Shown one piece after another: positions 1 through 8,892 of a stretch of DNA of 64,000 nt; position 1 is the stretch's first letter, and each line of letters starts with the position of its first letter. The position numbers were made by a program, and so were the translations under genes. Below the pieces are notes generated by a model. That model was not told where the DNA came from. It made no database searches and saw only the letters and a program-made list of their open reading frames with translations. The stretch is from Chitinophagaceae bacterium (GTDB taxonomy: Bacteria > Bacteroidota > Bacteroidia > Chitinophagales > Chitinophagaceae), in the NCBI GenBank assembly GCA_016720565.1, contig JADKKJ010000012.1:248001-312000 (forward strand), written 5' to 3'.

Positions 1-1763
1 AGAATTTCCTGAAGGTGGCTACAGAGACTGAACGATCATCATTTATTAATGCAGTTAAAAAAGGGCAGATCGTTATCTCAGGCAGTTTTGCCAATGTATT
101 GACAGGTCTTGCTACACCCGAAGAGCTTAACTGGATCATGGAATACAGCGCGGGTCTAAAAAATAATTATGGCCTGCCCATTAAAACAGGATTCATGACC
201 GATATACCCGGCATGAGCTGGAGCATGGTAGATGCCTTAACCAAGAATGGTATTCGCTATTTTTCCAACGGACCGAATTATGTGGAAGCATTGCCTGATA
301 AAGGCGATCGCATTGGTCATATACTAAGTACCTGGGGAGATAAACCATTCTGGTGGAAGAGCACCAATGGAAAGGACAGTATTCTTTACTGGACCTGCGC
401 CAAAGGATATTCTTCCTGGCATGGACTGGCACCGGGTGTTGTTAAGGATCGCGGTCCGGATAAAATTGCCGAATACCTGGATGAATTAGATGCAAAGCAG
501 TATCCCTATTCCATGGTTCAGTGGAGATATAATATCGGCGCGGATAATGGTCCGACAGATAGTACGATCTCCGATTTTGTGCGTGACTGGAACCAGCGTT
601 ATGCTTCACCGGTATTGGTGATCGCCAATGTGAATGAGCTGTTTGAACGATTTGAAAAGAAATATGGTAAGCAATTACCTGTATATAGTGGTGACCTGAC
701 TCCTTACTGGGAAGATGGCGCTTATTCCACCGCAAAGGAAGAAGGCAAGGCGCGAATGCTTAGCCAATCTATTCTCCAGATCGAAAAGCTGGCGAATAAA
801 AAGAATATAAAACTGGATCCGAATTCCCTGTACCAGGCAAAAAGAGCCGTTGTTTTATTTCATGAACATACCTGGGGATCCTGGAACAGCACCTCTGATC
901 CGGATGCCGCGTTTACTACTCATCAATGGAATTATAAAAAAGCCTATCTGGATACCGGGGCCCGCTATCTATTTTTATTGCAGAAGGAAGTATCCCTGAA
1001 TTTAAAAGAGAGCCCAAAACTTGCTTCTCCAATAAAGATCAGGTACAACAAAAGCCTGGCCATTACCAGTCTTGAGTATGGAGGTAAGCAATGGGTTGAC
1101 AGCAGTCGATATGGAGGTTTGGCTGAACTGATCTATGTAAAAGGAACTGATCCACAGCATCATTCATTCAGCAAATTGCAGCAGTCCAGTGATCAGAATG
1201 CGAATTACGAATTAACTGGCGATCTGGAAGGTTGCCTGGGCGTCTTCAACCTAATAAATTTTTTATCGCCGGATATCATGCATATTTCGGTGATCATAAA
1301 CAAGAAGGCCATTCGCGATAAAGAATCCATACATATCGCTTTACCATTCGCGATTCCCAATGCCAGGGTACGGATCGGCATGAGTGATACAATTATCGGC
1401 CCCGGCTTCAACCAACTGCCGGGATCTAACCATGATTTTTATTCCGTACAAAAATGGATCGATGTATCTGACCAGGAAAGAGGGGTTACGATCAGTTGTC
1501 CGCAGGGTGCTTTATTTGAGATCGGTGAAATGATCAATGAGAATAAGGTCAATAATGGCTATAAGAAATGGAAAGACAGCGCCAGTACTTCTTCCACCCT
1601 ATTTCTATATGCTCTCAACAATTACTGGCATACCAATTATAAGGCTGACCAGGATGGACTGATACGCTTCGATGTATATCTTCAGTTTCACGGGCCCTTC
1701 TCCCTAAAACAGGCGCAGCAGTTCGCCCAGCAACTATTCGAACCCTACCAGGATATTAAATGA
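1..1763 (+). CDS. GH38-like (DUF5054-type) glycoside hydrolase, 5' end cut by window edge
   Basis: The reading frame is open to the first base of the window, so the start codon and probably a signal peptide lie upstream; the GTG at 15 is only an internal codon. About 585 residues remain. The first part resembles the GH38 N-terminal fold (DUF5054-type proteins), with the motif HEHTWGSW near residue 285, followed by a C-terminal beta-sandwich-like part. Family members are thought to act on polysaccharide or glycan side chains, but the substrate cannot be read here. The stop overlaps the start of the next gene as ATGA, which indicates translational coupling with the heparinase-like lyase. The family call rests on recognised motifs and is moderately sure. 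Confidence 0.6.
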   Translation, partial: NFLKVATETERSSFINAVKKGQIVISGSFANVLTGLATPEELNWIMEYSAGLKNNYGLPIKTGFMTDIPGMSWSMVDALTKNGIRYFSNGPNYVEALPDKGDRIGHILSTWGDKPFWWKSTNGKDSILYWTCAKGYSSWHGLAPGVVKDRGPDKIAEYLDELDAKQYPYSMVQWRYNIGADNGPTDSTISDFVRDWNQRYASPVLVIANVNELFERFEKKYGKQLPVYSGDLTPYWEDGAYSTAKEEGKARMLSQSILQIEKLANKKNIKLDPNSLYQAKRAVVLFHEHTWGSWNSTSDPDAAFTTHQWNYKKAYLDTGARYLFLLQKEVSLNLKESPKLASPIKIRYNKSLAITSLEYGGKQWVDSSRYGGLAELIYVKGTDPQHHSFSKLQQSSDQNANYELTGDLEGCLGVFNLINFLSPDIMHISVIINKKAIRDKESIHIALPFAIPNARVRIGMSDTIIGPGFNQLPGSNHDFYSVQKWIDVSDQERGVTISCPQGALFEIGEMINENKVNNGYKKWKDSASTSSTLFLYALNNYWHTNYKADQDGLIRFDVYLQFHGPFSLKQAQQFAQQLFEPYQDIK

Positions 1764-3679
1764 TGAACATGAAAAAGATATTTTTTCTACTGATGGTTTT
1801 GGGATGGTTGAATGGACATGCCATAGAGCCCAGGAATCTTTTGCAAAAGCAGGCAGGTCCCGTTCAATTGAGACAAATGCTGCTTGAAAAAACGCAATGG
1901 ATAAAATACCCTGCCTATACTGACCGTACCGGCTGGGATAAATTATCCGGTTCTGCGAAAGCAAAACTGATCAAAGACGGAGAAGCCAATTTAAAATACG
2001 AATGGAAACTGGTACCTGCTTCTGCCTACCTGGAATATGAAAGAAGTGGCAGTCGCACGGCCATGGAGAATATTTATTATGCCAACAATAAAGCCCTCAG
2101 CGTATTGGTCTTTGCAGAACTGGCAGAAGGCAAGGGACGTTTTATACCGGCCATCATTGATGGGGTCTGGCAATTCTGCGATATGCCCTCCTGGGCCATC
2201 TCGGCGCATTTAAGGGTACAGAAAACAGGAAGGTCATTGCCCGATATGAACGAGACCATTATTGAACTGGTTTCAGCAGATATGGGTTCATTTTTATCCT
2301 GGACCTGGTATTTCCTGAAAGATGAATTCAATAAAGTAGATCCGGTGATCAACCGAAGAATATTGAAACTGTTGAAAGAAAGGATCCTCGATCCTTATAT
2401 GCAGCGAAGCGATTACTGGTGGCAGGCTTTGGGAAAAGAAGGCGTGCTGGTGAACAACTGGAACCCCTGGTGCAATGCCAATGTGCTGACCTGTTTTTTA
2501 CTGCTGGAGGATAATAAAGATTCGCTGACCGCGGCCGTGTATAAGACCATGCAGAGCACGGATCAGTTCATTAATTATGTGAAGTCGGATGGCGCCTGTG
2601 AGGAAGGTCCTTCTTACTGGACGCATGCGGCGGGAAAACTCTATGATTACCTGCAGATACTTTATACTGCCACCGGGGGAAAGATCAATTTATTCGGTGA
2701 GCCTATGATCCGGAAAATGGGCGAATATATTTCCCGCAGTTATGTTGGCAATGGCTGGGTAGTGAATTTTGCGGATGCTTCCGCCAAGGGCGGTGGCGAT
2801 GAAGAACTGATCTATCGATATGGGGCAGCAGTAGGTTCTGAGGAAATGCAGCAGTATGCGGCTTATTTGTTCCAGCGAAATAATAAAAAGCTGGATCCCG
2901 TAGTGGCCCGTGATTTTTTCAGGTCCATTGAAAGCCTGAGTACATATCCTTTGTTATCGAATACAAAAGCCGGACTGGCTGATTTCCGTTTTACCTGGTA
3001 TCCTCAGACAGAAGTCTTGTTCCTGAAAAACAACAGCGGCTTTTTCCTGGCCGCCAAGGGAGGATTCAATAATGAGAGCCATAACCACAATGATGTGGGC
3101 AGTTTTTCCCTTTATTATAAGGAGGTACCGTTTTTCATCGATGCGGGCGTAGGCACTTATACCCGTCAGACCTTTGGTCCGGAGCGTTATACTATCTGGA
3201 CCATGCAATGCGATTATCATAACCTGCCTATGATCAATGGAAGGGCGCAGCCATTTGGGGAGCAGTATAAGGCCGGCAATGTGGTCTTTGATTCAGTGAA
3301 GAACCGGTTTAGCCTGGATATTGCAGGGGCCTATGATAAAGAAACAGAGGTAAAGAAATGGGTACGCAGCTATGAGTTGCAGAATGATGGGCTGGTTATA
3401 AAGGATCAGTTTGAACTGAATAAACTGCTGGGGGCTAACCAGCTCCATTTCATGACCTGGGCCAAACCCGATCTAAGCAAGTCAGGCGAGGCGAAGCTGG
3501 AAAAAGACGGTAAAATACTGACCTTATATTTTGACCCGGCCCTGTTTGAAGCCAGTGTGGCAGAGATCAAACAGGAGGATAAAAGGCTGTCGACTGTTTG
3601 GGGTGAAAGCCTTTACCGGCTTGAGTTGCGGGCGAAGAAGCAGGTATTGAAAGGCAACTATGTATTCAGGGTTAAATAA
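1760..3679 (+). CDS. Heparinase II/III-family polysaccharide lyase
   Basis: A 639-residue protein with a signal peptide (hydrophobic residues about 6-20, ending near GHA). An all-alpha toroid-like region (about 30-380) is followed by a beta-sandwich region that starts with the heparinase II/III signature ESHNHNDVGSF around residue 438. Such enzymes cleave uronic-acid-containing polysaccharides by beta-elimination, probably in the periplasm. The start overlaps the upstream hydrolase stop by 4 bases, so the two form an operon and probably act on one polymer. Which polymer (alginate, heparin-like or other) is not determinable. The gene ends 70 bases before tRNA-Glu, which has its own promoter. 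Confidence 0.8.
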   Translation: MMNMKKIFFLLMVLGWLNGHAIEPRNLLQKQAGPVQLRQMLLEKTQWIKYPAYTDRTGWDKLSGSAKAKLIKDGEANLKYEWKLVPASAYLEYERSGSRTAMENIYYANNKALSVLVFAELAEGKGRFIPAIIDGVWQFCDMPSWAISAHLRVQKTGRSLPDMNETIIELVSADMGSFLSWTWYFLKDEFNKVDPVINRRILKLLKERILDPYMQRSDYWWQALGKEGVLVNNWNPWCNANVLTCFLLLEDNKDSLTAAVYKTMQSTDQFINYVKSDGACEEGPSYWTHAAGKLYDYLQILYTATGGKINLFGEPMIRKMGEYISRSYVGNGWVVNFADASAKGGGDEELIYRYGAAVGSEEMQQYAAYLFQRNNKKLDPVVARDFFRSIESLSTYPLLSNTKAGLADFRFTWYPQTEVLFLKNNSGFFLAAKGGFNNESHNHNDVGSFSLYYKEVPFFIDAGVGTYTRQTFGPERYTIWTMQCDYHNLPMINGRAQPFGEQYKAGNVVFDSVKNRFSLDIAGAYDKETEVKKWVRSYELQNDGLVIKDQFELNKLLGANQLHFMTWAKPDLSKSGEAKLEKDGKILTLYFDPALFEASVAEIKQEDKRLSTVWGESLYRLELRAKKQVLKGNYVFRVK

Positions 3680-3690
3680 GCTTTAAAAAG

Positions 3691-3723
3691 TTTTGGTGTA
3701 AAAACCCCGAACGGCTATCTTTG
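3691..3723 (+). promoter_or_regulatory. Bacteroidota-type promoter of tRNA-Glu
   Basis: TTTG at 3692-3695 and TATCTTTG at 3716-3723 are separated by 20 bases. This matches the Bacteroidota sigma consensus TTTG-N17-23-TAnnTTTG. It lies 26 bases before the mature tRNA 5' end. Confidence 0.7.
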
Positions 3724-3748
3724 CAGCCCTTAATTACTCATGGTAGCT

Positions 3749-3820
3749 GGCCCGTTCGTCTAAGGGTTAGGACACCACCCTTTCACGGTGGTGATACGAG
3801 TTCGAATCTCGTACGGGCTA
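3749..3820 (+). tRNA. tRNA-Glu (anticodon TTC)
   Basis: A 72-base cloverleaf. The acceptor arm GGCCCGT pairs with ACGGGCT (first pair G-U), the anticodon stem CCACC/GGTGG encloses CTTTCAC with anticodon TTC, and the T arm is ACGAG-TTCGAAT-CTCGT. CCA is not encoded. A G-U first pair is unusual but sits in an otherwise regular glutamate tRNA. Confidence 0.95.
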
Positions 3821-3821
3821 C

Positions 3822-3852
3822 AAAGCTCCACAGAAATGTGGGGCTTTTTTTA
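3822..3852 (+). terminator. Rho-independent terminator after tRNA-Glu
   Basis: AGCTCCACA, GAAA loop, TGTGGGGCT (one G-U pair), followed by a run of T. It directly follows the tRNA and ends its transcript. Confidence 0.85.
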
Positions 3853-4016
3853 TGGGATACGGTTCATTCTGGATACTTGGGGCCAAGAATTTCATTGGAT
3901 TTAATTTCATATTTAACAGAAATATTTTATTCGACTATTATGCCATTCCCAGAACGGTTGTCCAATATCTTTATCTATATAAACCTAATTCATGAACAAA
4001 ATGGTTGAGATTCAGG

Positions 4017-4547
4017 ATGGCAAAATCCACAAGAATAGTTATTGATAAACTGACTAATAGTATTGAAAAAAGAACTACCGGTAAAAGTTATGAAACCGAT
4101 ATTGCTTTAGTTAGTACAAATGAGATCAAAACAATATTTAAAAAGGATGGTTGGTATTTTAATTGGAGGAAGGAGTTTACAGAGAAGGGCCGCCATGTTT
4201 ATAAACTAACATTAAAAGATGATAAAAGGATCCAGGGGTTACTTTGCCTTGAACCGGTGGATAATTATATAGAAATGCATATAATTGAAACGGCCCCGCA
4301 TAATTATGGCAAAACCAAAGAATATGTAGGTGTGCCGGGGAACCTGATCGCGTTCGCCTGCAAAATCAGCTTTGAAATGGGGTTTAATGGGAATATAGCT
4401 TTTACTGCTAAAACACGTTTAAAGCAACATTATATTGACACACTGGGTGCTAAGGTACTATTCGGTAACAGGATGGGGATATTGGAAGAATCAGCCAGAA
4501 ATTTAGTAAATTCGTATTTCAACGATAATTTTCATGCCAAAGGATAA
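4017..4547 (+). CDS. GNAT-fold acetyltransferase-like protein, paired with a small basic protein
   Basis: A 176-residue protein. The ATG at 4017 is chosen over an in-frame TTG at 4005. The C-terminal half has the look of a GNAT domain: a strand ending IEMHIIETAP, an acetyl-CoA-loop-like VGVPGNLIAFA, then GFNGNIAFTAK and a YIDTLGAKVL segment. The N-terminal 50 residues are charged. The target is unknown. The last 14 bases overlap the start of the next small gene, so both are probably made together. The pairing resembles two-gene toxin/partner units, but the order (enzyme first, small basic protein second) differs from standard GNAT toxin-antitoxin pairs. It may be a simple small-molecule or protein acetyltransferase. 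Confidence 0.6.
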   Translation: MAKSTRIVIDKLTNSIEKRTTGKSYETDIALVSTNEIKTIFKKDGWYFNWRKEFTEKGRHVYKLTLKDDKRIQGLLCLEPVDNYIEMHIIETAPHNYGKTKEYVGVPGNLIAFACKISFEMGFNGNIAFTAKTRLKQHYIDTLGAKVLFGNRMGILEESARNLVNSYFNDNFHAKG

Positions 4548-4725
4548 AAAACAATATTACGCACTGGATGATATTGGTATAATAGGCAGCCAATCCAAGG
4601 CCTCCAGGAATCAAATTAAAAAGGAGATGGATCTTACCAGTCAATATTTTAAAACTCAAAAATCTGGCAAGAGTATTGCGGTTGACAGATCCGCTAAGGT
4701 GTATAAATCAGGCAGAACTAAATAA
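4534..4725 (+). CDS. Small basic protein, partner of GNAT-like protein
   Basis: A 63-residue Lys/Ser-rich protein that starts inside the upstream gene (14-base overlap, different frame) and ends just before a strong terminator. No domain is recognised. A central stretch (about residues 18-45) could form an amphipathic helix. Tight coupling suggests a functional pair with the acetyltransferase-like protein, for example as inhibitor, substrate or adaptor; this is inference only. Confidence 0.6.
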   Translation: MPKDKKQYYALDDIGIIGSQSKASRNQIKKEMDLTSQYFKTQKSGKSIAVDRSAKVYKSGRTK

Positions 4726-4751
4726 AAAAACCTTCATAAAATTCTTGGGAT

Positions 4752-4780
4752 AAAGGGTCTGATCTTTCAGACCTTTTTTT
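4752..4780 (+). terminator. Rho-independent terminator
   Basis: The stem GGTCTGA / TCAGACC with a short loop is followed by a T run. It ends the GNAT/small-protein unit and separates it from the recombinase. Confidence 0.8.
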
Positions 4781-4798
4781 ATATCCCATTCATGTACC

Positions 4799-4850
4799 GG
4801 GGCTTCGACCCTTCGATAAACTCAGGGACCTCAAGCTCAGCCACCGGGTG
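4799..4850 (+). repeat. REP-like intergenic sequence
   Basis: Contains CTTCGACCCTTCGATAAACT followed by CAGGGACC and CTCAAGCTCAGCCACCGG. Words of the type CCCTTCGACAAGCTCAGGG are common dispersed intergenic repeats in many bacterial genomes. Only one copy is present in this window. Confidence 0.5.
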
Positions 4851-4952
4851 CTTGCCACCTAATCCTTTAATGCTGATAAAAACAATCTACCACAAACGTG
4901 GTATTTTCTATTTTAAAGATTGCCCCTAATTTCATCCGTTAAAATATCGTTG

Positions 4953-5864
4953 ATGAAAGTGGTGAAGGTGGATCCAGTTTCCGGCAGGGATTTAGAAAAG
5001 AAAAGTATTGGAAGGGTCAATGCGCATGTTTTGCCAGTGATGAAGGAGCGGCTTCAGTTAAAAGCCTATAGTGCATTAACTATCCGCACTTATCTGAATG
5101 AAATGGCCCAGTTGCTATACACGTTAAAAGAGATCCCGGCAGATGAATTGACCCCGGATCATTTACGCCGGTATTTTGTTTATTGTTTTGAAAAGCTGCA
5201 TTTAACAGAGAATACACTTCACAGCCGGATCAATGCATTGAAATTTTATTATGAGCAGGTATTGCACCGGGAAAAATTCTTTTGGGAGATCCCGCGCCCC
5301 AAAAAACAATTACAGTTACCGGCATTTTTCAATAAAAATGAGATAGCAGCCATCATCGGCGCAGCAGGCAATATAAAACACAAGACCCTGCTGATGCTGG
5401 CCTATTCATCGGGACTAAGAGTAAGTGAAGTAGTGAATATCAGGACAAAGGATATAGACAGTCAAAGGATGTGCATATTAGTAAGGCAGGCAAAAGGAAA
5501 GAAGGATAGAATAGTGCCTTTGAGTCCGGTTTTGCTGGTCATGCTAAGGGAATATTATAAAATCATGAAGCCGGGAGTGAATGGTTATTTATTCCAGGGC
5601 CAGGGCGAAGGGCAGCCATATAGTAGCCGGAGTCTGCAGTTAGTACTGGCAGCAGCCAAAAAGAAAGCCGGCATTTTAAAGCCAGGAAGCATACATGCCT
5701 TAAGGCATAGTTTTGCCACTCACCTATTAGATAAAGGCACAGATGTAACGATGATCATGAAACTATTGGGCCATAATGATCTAAAAACAACCCTGAGGTA
5801 TCTGCATGTAACCAACCGGGATATGCTGCAGATCATTAGTCCTTTAGATGACCTGGGCCTTTAA
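4953..5864 (+). CDS. Tyrosine recombinase/integrase (XerC/D-like)
   Basis: A 303-residue site-specific recombinase. The N-terminal SAM-like core-binding domain spans about 25-115 and the catalytic domain about 125-300. All catalytic residues are visible: Arg in SSGLRVSE, Lys in QAKGKKDR, His-x-x-Arg in HALRHSF, His in LLGHND and the nucleophile Tyr in TLRYLHV. The ATG at 4953 is preferred to an in-frame TTG at 4920. It lacks the extra segment that integron integrases carry before the HxxR box, so it is Xer/phage-like. It is followed by a series of co-oriented, unrelated genes with palindromic spacers, which suggests a role in cassette capture; this is inference. An inverted repeat ACCACaaacGTGGT (4890-4903) lies about 50 bases upstream and may be an operator or recombination site. 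Confidence 0.9.
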   Translation: MKVVKVDPVSGRDLEKKSIGRVNAHVLPVMKERLQLKAYSALTIRTYLNEMAQLLYTLKEIPADELTPDHLRRYFVYCFEKLHLTENTLHSRINALKFYYEQVLHREKFFWEIPRPKKQLQLPAFFNKNEIAAIIGAAGNIKHKTLLMLAYSSGLRVSEVVNIRTKDIDSQRMCILVRQAKGKKDRIVPLSPVLLVMLREYYKIMKPGVNGYLFQGQGEGQPYSSRSLQLVLAAAKKKAGILKPGSIHALRHSFATHLLDKGTDVTMIMKLLGHNDLKTTLRYLHVTNRDMLQIISPLDDLGL

Positions 5865-6020
5865 CCCAATTGCATTTACGAAACTACTTTCCGCAATTAA
5901 TTTTTTATAGTAAATTGGTAATGAGTTTAAAACAAAGAAAAGCGAAAGTTGAGAGGACTAAAACTTTCGTATATTTTTGAGTTGTGTGTAACTTTAGCGA
6001 CCGTCAAAATACTTTCAACC

Positions 6021-7100
6021 ATGAGCAAAATCAGATTGCTTTTATTGACGATTTACTTTCTTACCTTTTTGACGCTTCCTAAAGCGCAAACGCCAAACCA
6101 GCTAAAATCTTTATTTGCTGACAAGACTCTTTATAAAACGGACACAGTAATCAAGAATGTTCTGATTGACGGAACAAAATTTTCAATTAAGGTATTGCGT
6201 GACAGATTCGACGAGCATTTAGATAAATTTACAGAAGAAGATGAGCCATCTTTTACGCAAGCACCAATAACAGTTGTTTTTACGAGACCCACAGATGACA
6301 ATCCGATTTATATAAAAAGGTTTGACTTTGAACCAAATGATTACCCATACTTAAATTATTCTTTTTACAAAGGACAAGAACAAAATTTAAGTAACCCAGG
6401 TAAACTCTATTTATTGCTTAACAAAGGTTATGGAGGTTCTGGCTCTACCAGTAGTCGGTACTTTATAGACTTTAAAGACCGTGAAATTAATCTGAATCCT
6501 TTATTCACCTCAAGCGGTGAGTTATCCTATATTGTTTATAACAGAAATGATAACGAAATCATAGCCCTTGATGGGATTTGGAATATGGATGAGAATGAAT
6601 CCCACTTTGCAAACCATAAGTACATAATAACAAGATATGTTAATAGTAAAGGTAGTTTTGACAAAGAAGAAATTGGGCAAACAAAATTTAAGCATTCAAG
6701 TTTAGACGAAAACAAAACTATCTCACAAATTCTCTCCGACATTAAAGTAAAAGAACCCTCTCTGTTGACAAGAATAAACTTATCCGATTATGACATACTC
6801 TCTGGAAAAAAGGATATAACTGATATTACGGATAAAAATTCCAATGCTTCCAATTCTCAAATATTTTACTTAGGCGACGACCTCATTCCAGATACGAAAA
6901 ATTTTAAGTTAATTGGGATTTCATCACAAACAAATGTTCACAGCTATCAATACATTGGAGAATATAAAAACAAGTATTATTATGGAAGGCAAATCGGGGA
7001 CATTATTGTGGGAATCAAAAACGGAAAAATAGTTACAACGATTTATAATGTGATACCTGAAAAAACGATGTCAGAGTTCCAAGTTATGTTATTGAACTAA
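6021..7100 (+). CDS. Exported protein of unknown function
   Basis: A 359-residue protein starting at ATG 6021. An earlier in-frame start at 5949 would put a non-typical extension before a clear signal peptide (RLLLLTIYFLTFLTL, cleavage near KAQ). The mature part is rich in Asn, Asp, Lys and Tyr. I recognise no domain. The coding sequence is more AT-rich than the chromosome genes from 18 kb on, which agrees with an acquired gene. It is the first gene after the recombinase. Confidence 0.65.
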   Translation: MSKIRLLLLTIYFLTFLTLPKAQTPNQLKSLFADKTLYKTDTVIKNVLIDGTKFSIKVLRDRFDEHLDKFTEEDEPSFTQAPITVVFTRPTDDNPIYIKRFDFEPNDYPYLNYSFYKGQEQNLSNPGKLYLLLNKGYGGSGSTSSRYFIDFKDREINLNPLFTSSGELSYIVYNRNDNEIIALDGIWNMDENESHFANHKYIITRYVNSKGSFDKEEIGQTKFKHSSLDENKTISQILSDIKVKEPSLLTRINLSDYDILSGKKDITDITDKNSNASNSQIFYLGDDLIPDTKNFKLIGISSQTNVHSYQYIGEYKNKYYYGRQIGDIIVGIKNGKIVTTIYNVIPEKTMSEFQVMLLN

Positions 7101-7271
7101 TCCAAAAACATTACCATTTCCATTAGCATACGTAAATGGTATTTATGGGGGTAAACATTGACAATACTTCAATAAGTATAAGTCGTACAAACAACCCAAT
7201 GACGTTTAACAAAGATAGAATCATGTTTTTGACATCCGTTAAACAAAGTATTTTAAATCAATAATTATGTA

Positions 7272-7922
7272 ATGCCAGATACTCTTTATCAGAAAATAAT
7301 AGTTCTAATCTCAAAGGTTGACTCTTTATCTGTTAAGGTTGACAAACTTTCAGACAAATCGGAATTGTCACTTTTGACACCTATTATTGCTGCCCTCATC
7401 ACCGCCATTTTTGGGACTCTAATTGCACAAGCAATTGACAGAATTTACAAAAATCGTAGGGAGACAAAGAAGGATTTAAGAGAAATTCATTCTCAGTCTG
7501 TAAATTTAAAAATTAAACTCAAAGACCTATTCCGGCAACTTGCCATGTATAAGTTTCATTCGCAATATTGGTGGCATATACATACAAAAGAAAGTAACAA
7601 GGATTTCAGTAGCAAATACTATCTAGAACACCTTCGCTCCCAATCAGAAACGAGAGATACAGAAAAGGAAATTGGAGAAGTAAAAGCTAACTTTTTAGCA
7701 GAGGTTGTTAAGTTCGAAAAGTTGAAAGGGAAAAAATTCAATGTTGACAATGAAAAAACAGAAATTGAAAATCTAATATTTCCAAAAGCTAAAACTTATT
7801 CAGACGATATTAGCACTGACAAATTGAGAGAAGAACTTGCAGAGGTTGATGAAAAAGAGCTTAGAGAAAAATATTTTTCCAGGCTTCAGGTATTCCAAAA
7901 TATAATAGACAAAATGGTTTGA
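7272..7922 (+). CDS. Membrane-anchored coiled-coil protein, unknown
   Basis: A 216-residue protein. A short N-terminal coiled coil (about 10-32, LISKVDSLSVKVDKLSDKSE) is followed by one transmembrane helix (about 36-56), then a long charged helical region with ion-pair-rich coiled coils. It probably has one pass with a large soluble domain. No family is recognised. It is AT-rich and sits directly before a GC-rich spacer. It could be part of a defence or stress cassette, but nothing in the sequence proves that. Confidence 0.55.
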   Translation: MPDTLYQKIIVLISKVDSLSVKVDKLSDKSELSLLTPIIAALITAIFGTLIAQAIDRIYKNRRETKKDLREIHSQSVNLKIKLKDLFRQLAMYKFHSQYWWHIHTKESNKDFSSKYYLEHLRSQSETRDTEKEIGEVKANFLAEVVKFEKLKGKKFNVDNEKTEIENLIFPKAKTYSDDISTDKLREELAEVDEKELREKYFSRLQVFQNIIDKMV

Positions 7923-7930
7923 CAGAACAG

Positions 7931-8467
7931 CTACACACAACATAGGGTTTTGCGCAAGCCTAGCCCTCCGCTGGCCTCGCTTTGCGCAAGCCTGGCCTCC
8001 GCTCGCCTCGCTAAAATAAAATAGTATCTTGTATGTGGGGGGTGTTTAGTTGGCGCCGCAGGCGCGGCACCGTGGGGGGATGGGTGACAGCCGTGGTTGT
8101 CGTGCTTTGCGGTTCGCGTGTGGGTATTTGTGTTGAGGGTAGAAGGGGGGGTCGTGGTGGAAGCCGAAAAGTCTTTGTTTAATTTTTTTGAGTCTTTTTT
8201 TGCGGGCCCGGGGCGGGGGGGGTGGAAGCCTCGGGGTTTCTGGGCTTGCGGCCCCGCCGCTGCCCAAGGCGGTGCGCGGTGGGGCTGCTTATTAAAATCA
8301 AATGGTGTTAGGATAAGGGTAATTGCCTTTGAAAGGAAAGTTTCGGGGGGTTGTTCTCCTTGCGCGTTCTTTTGGCTTTTAGTTGTTACTTCCATTAGTT
8401 TTCAATGCCGTTGCCGGGCGGCACAACAATCAGCCCTGCGGCAAGCCTCGAACGTTACCTGCAAGCC
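7931..8467 (+). repeat. Long GC-rich cassette-like spacer (site B)
   Basis: Begins CAACATAGGGTTTTGCGCAAG, which resembles the TAACATTGGGTTT starts at 11748 and 14757, and ends CGTTACCTGCAAGCC. Near its start a roughly 34-base unit (TTGCGCAAGCCT then GCCTCGC) is present twice in tandem. The interior (about 8040-8290) is strongly GC-rich with long G runs and hairpin-forming blocks such as GCCGCaggcGCGGC, in contrast to AT-rich flanks. Open frames in it on both strands are low-complexity and look non-coding. Confidence 0.5.
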
Positions 8468-8892
8468 TATTCAGCGACAGTACTAATAATGGGCAGACAA
8501 AATACAGCAAACGTTTGCAATAGCGACCTGCCAAGAAACAGCAAAAATTATTACAGAAAATATATCAATCGGACAAACTAAAACTCAAAAAAAATCGTTT
8601 CTTTGCAACTAAATTGTCTTTATGTGCGACTAAAGCCTTAGTAGACAGTTTACAAAACCAAAATTTTATAATGAAAAATTTTTTACCCCCCCCCAATTTC
8701 AATTTGTTGAAAATCAAGAAAGTTCGTTTTCGAGAATTTCAGCCCATCTGCATTTCCCTGTTATGGTAATTCACTTTGAAGACAGGGTTAACGGCTTTCA
8801 ACTTGCAAAATTCCCGTTTCGGCTAAAATCTAAAATAAAATAATTATGGGTAGTAGCTTTACCCCAGTTGTTTTCTTAACCAAACCAATACC
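8468..8892. other. AT-rich noncoding stretch before the DUF11 gene
   Basis: I see no convincing gene. It contains a run of eight C residues near 8690 and A/T-rich tracts. Some of it may be the promoter region of the secreted protein that starts at 8893, but no clear TAnnTTTG box is placed. Confidence 0.4.

Noticed and set aside
3721..4008. A 95-codon plus-strand frame
   Set aside because: It runs through tRNA-Glu and its terminator.
4953..5864. Naming the recombinase IntI
   Set aside because: The catalytic domain lacks the extra segment before the HxxR box that marks integron integrases; kept as XerC/D-like.
7931..8486. Open frames of 73-154 codons on both strands of the GC-rich spacer
   Set aside because: Low complexity, opposite frames of similar quality, strong composition bias; they follow from G/C runs, not coding selection.
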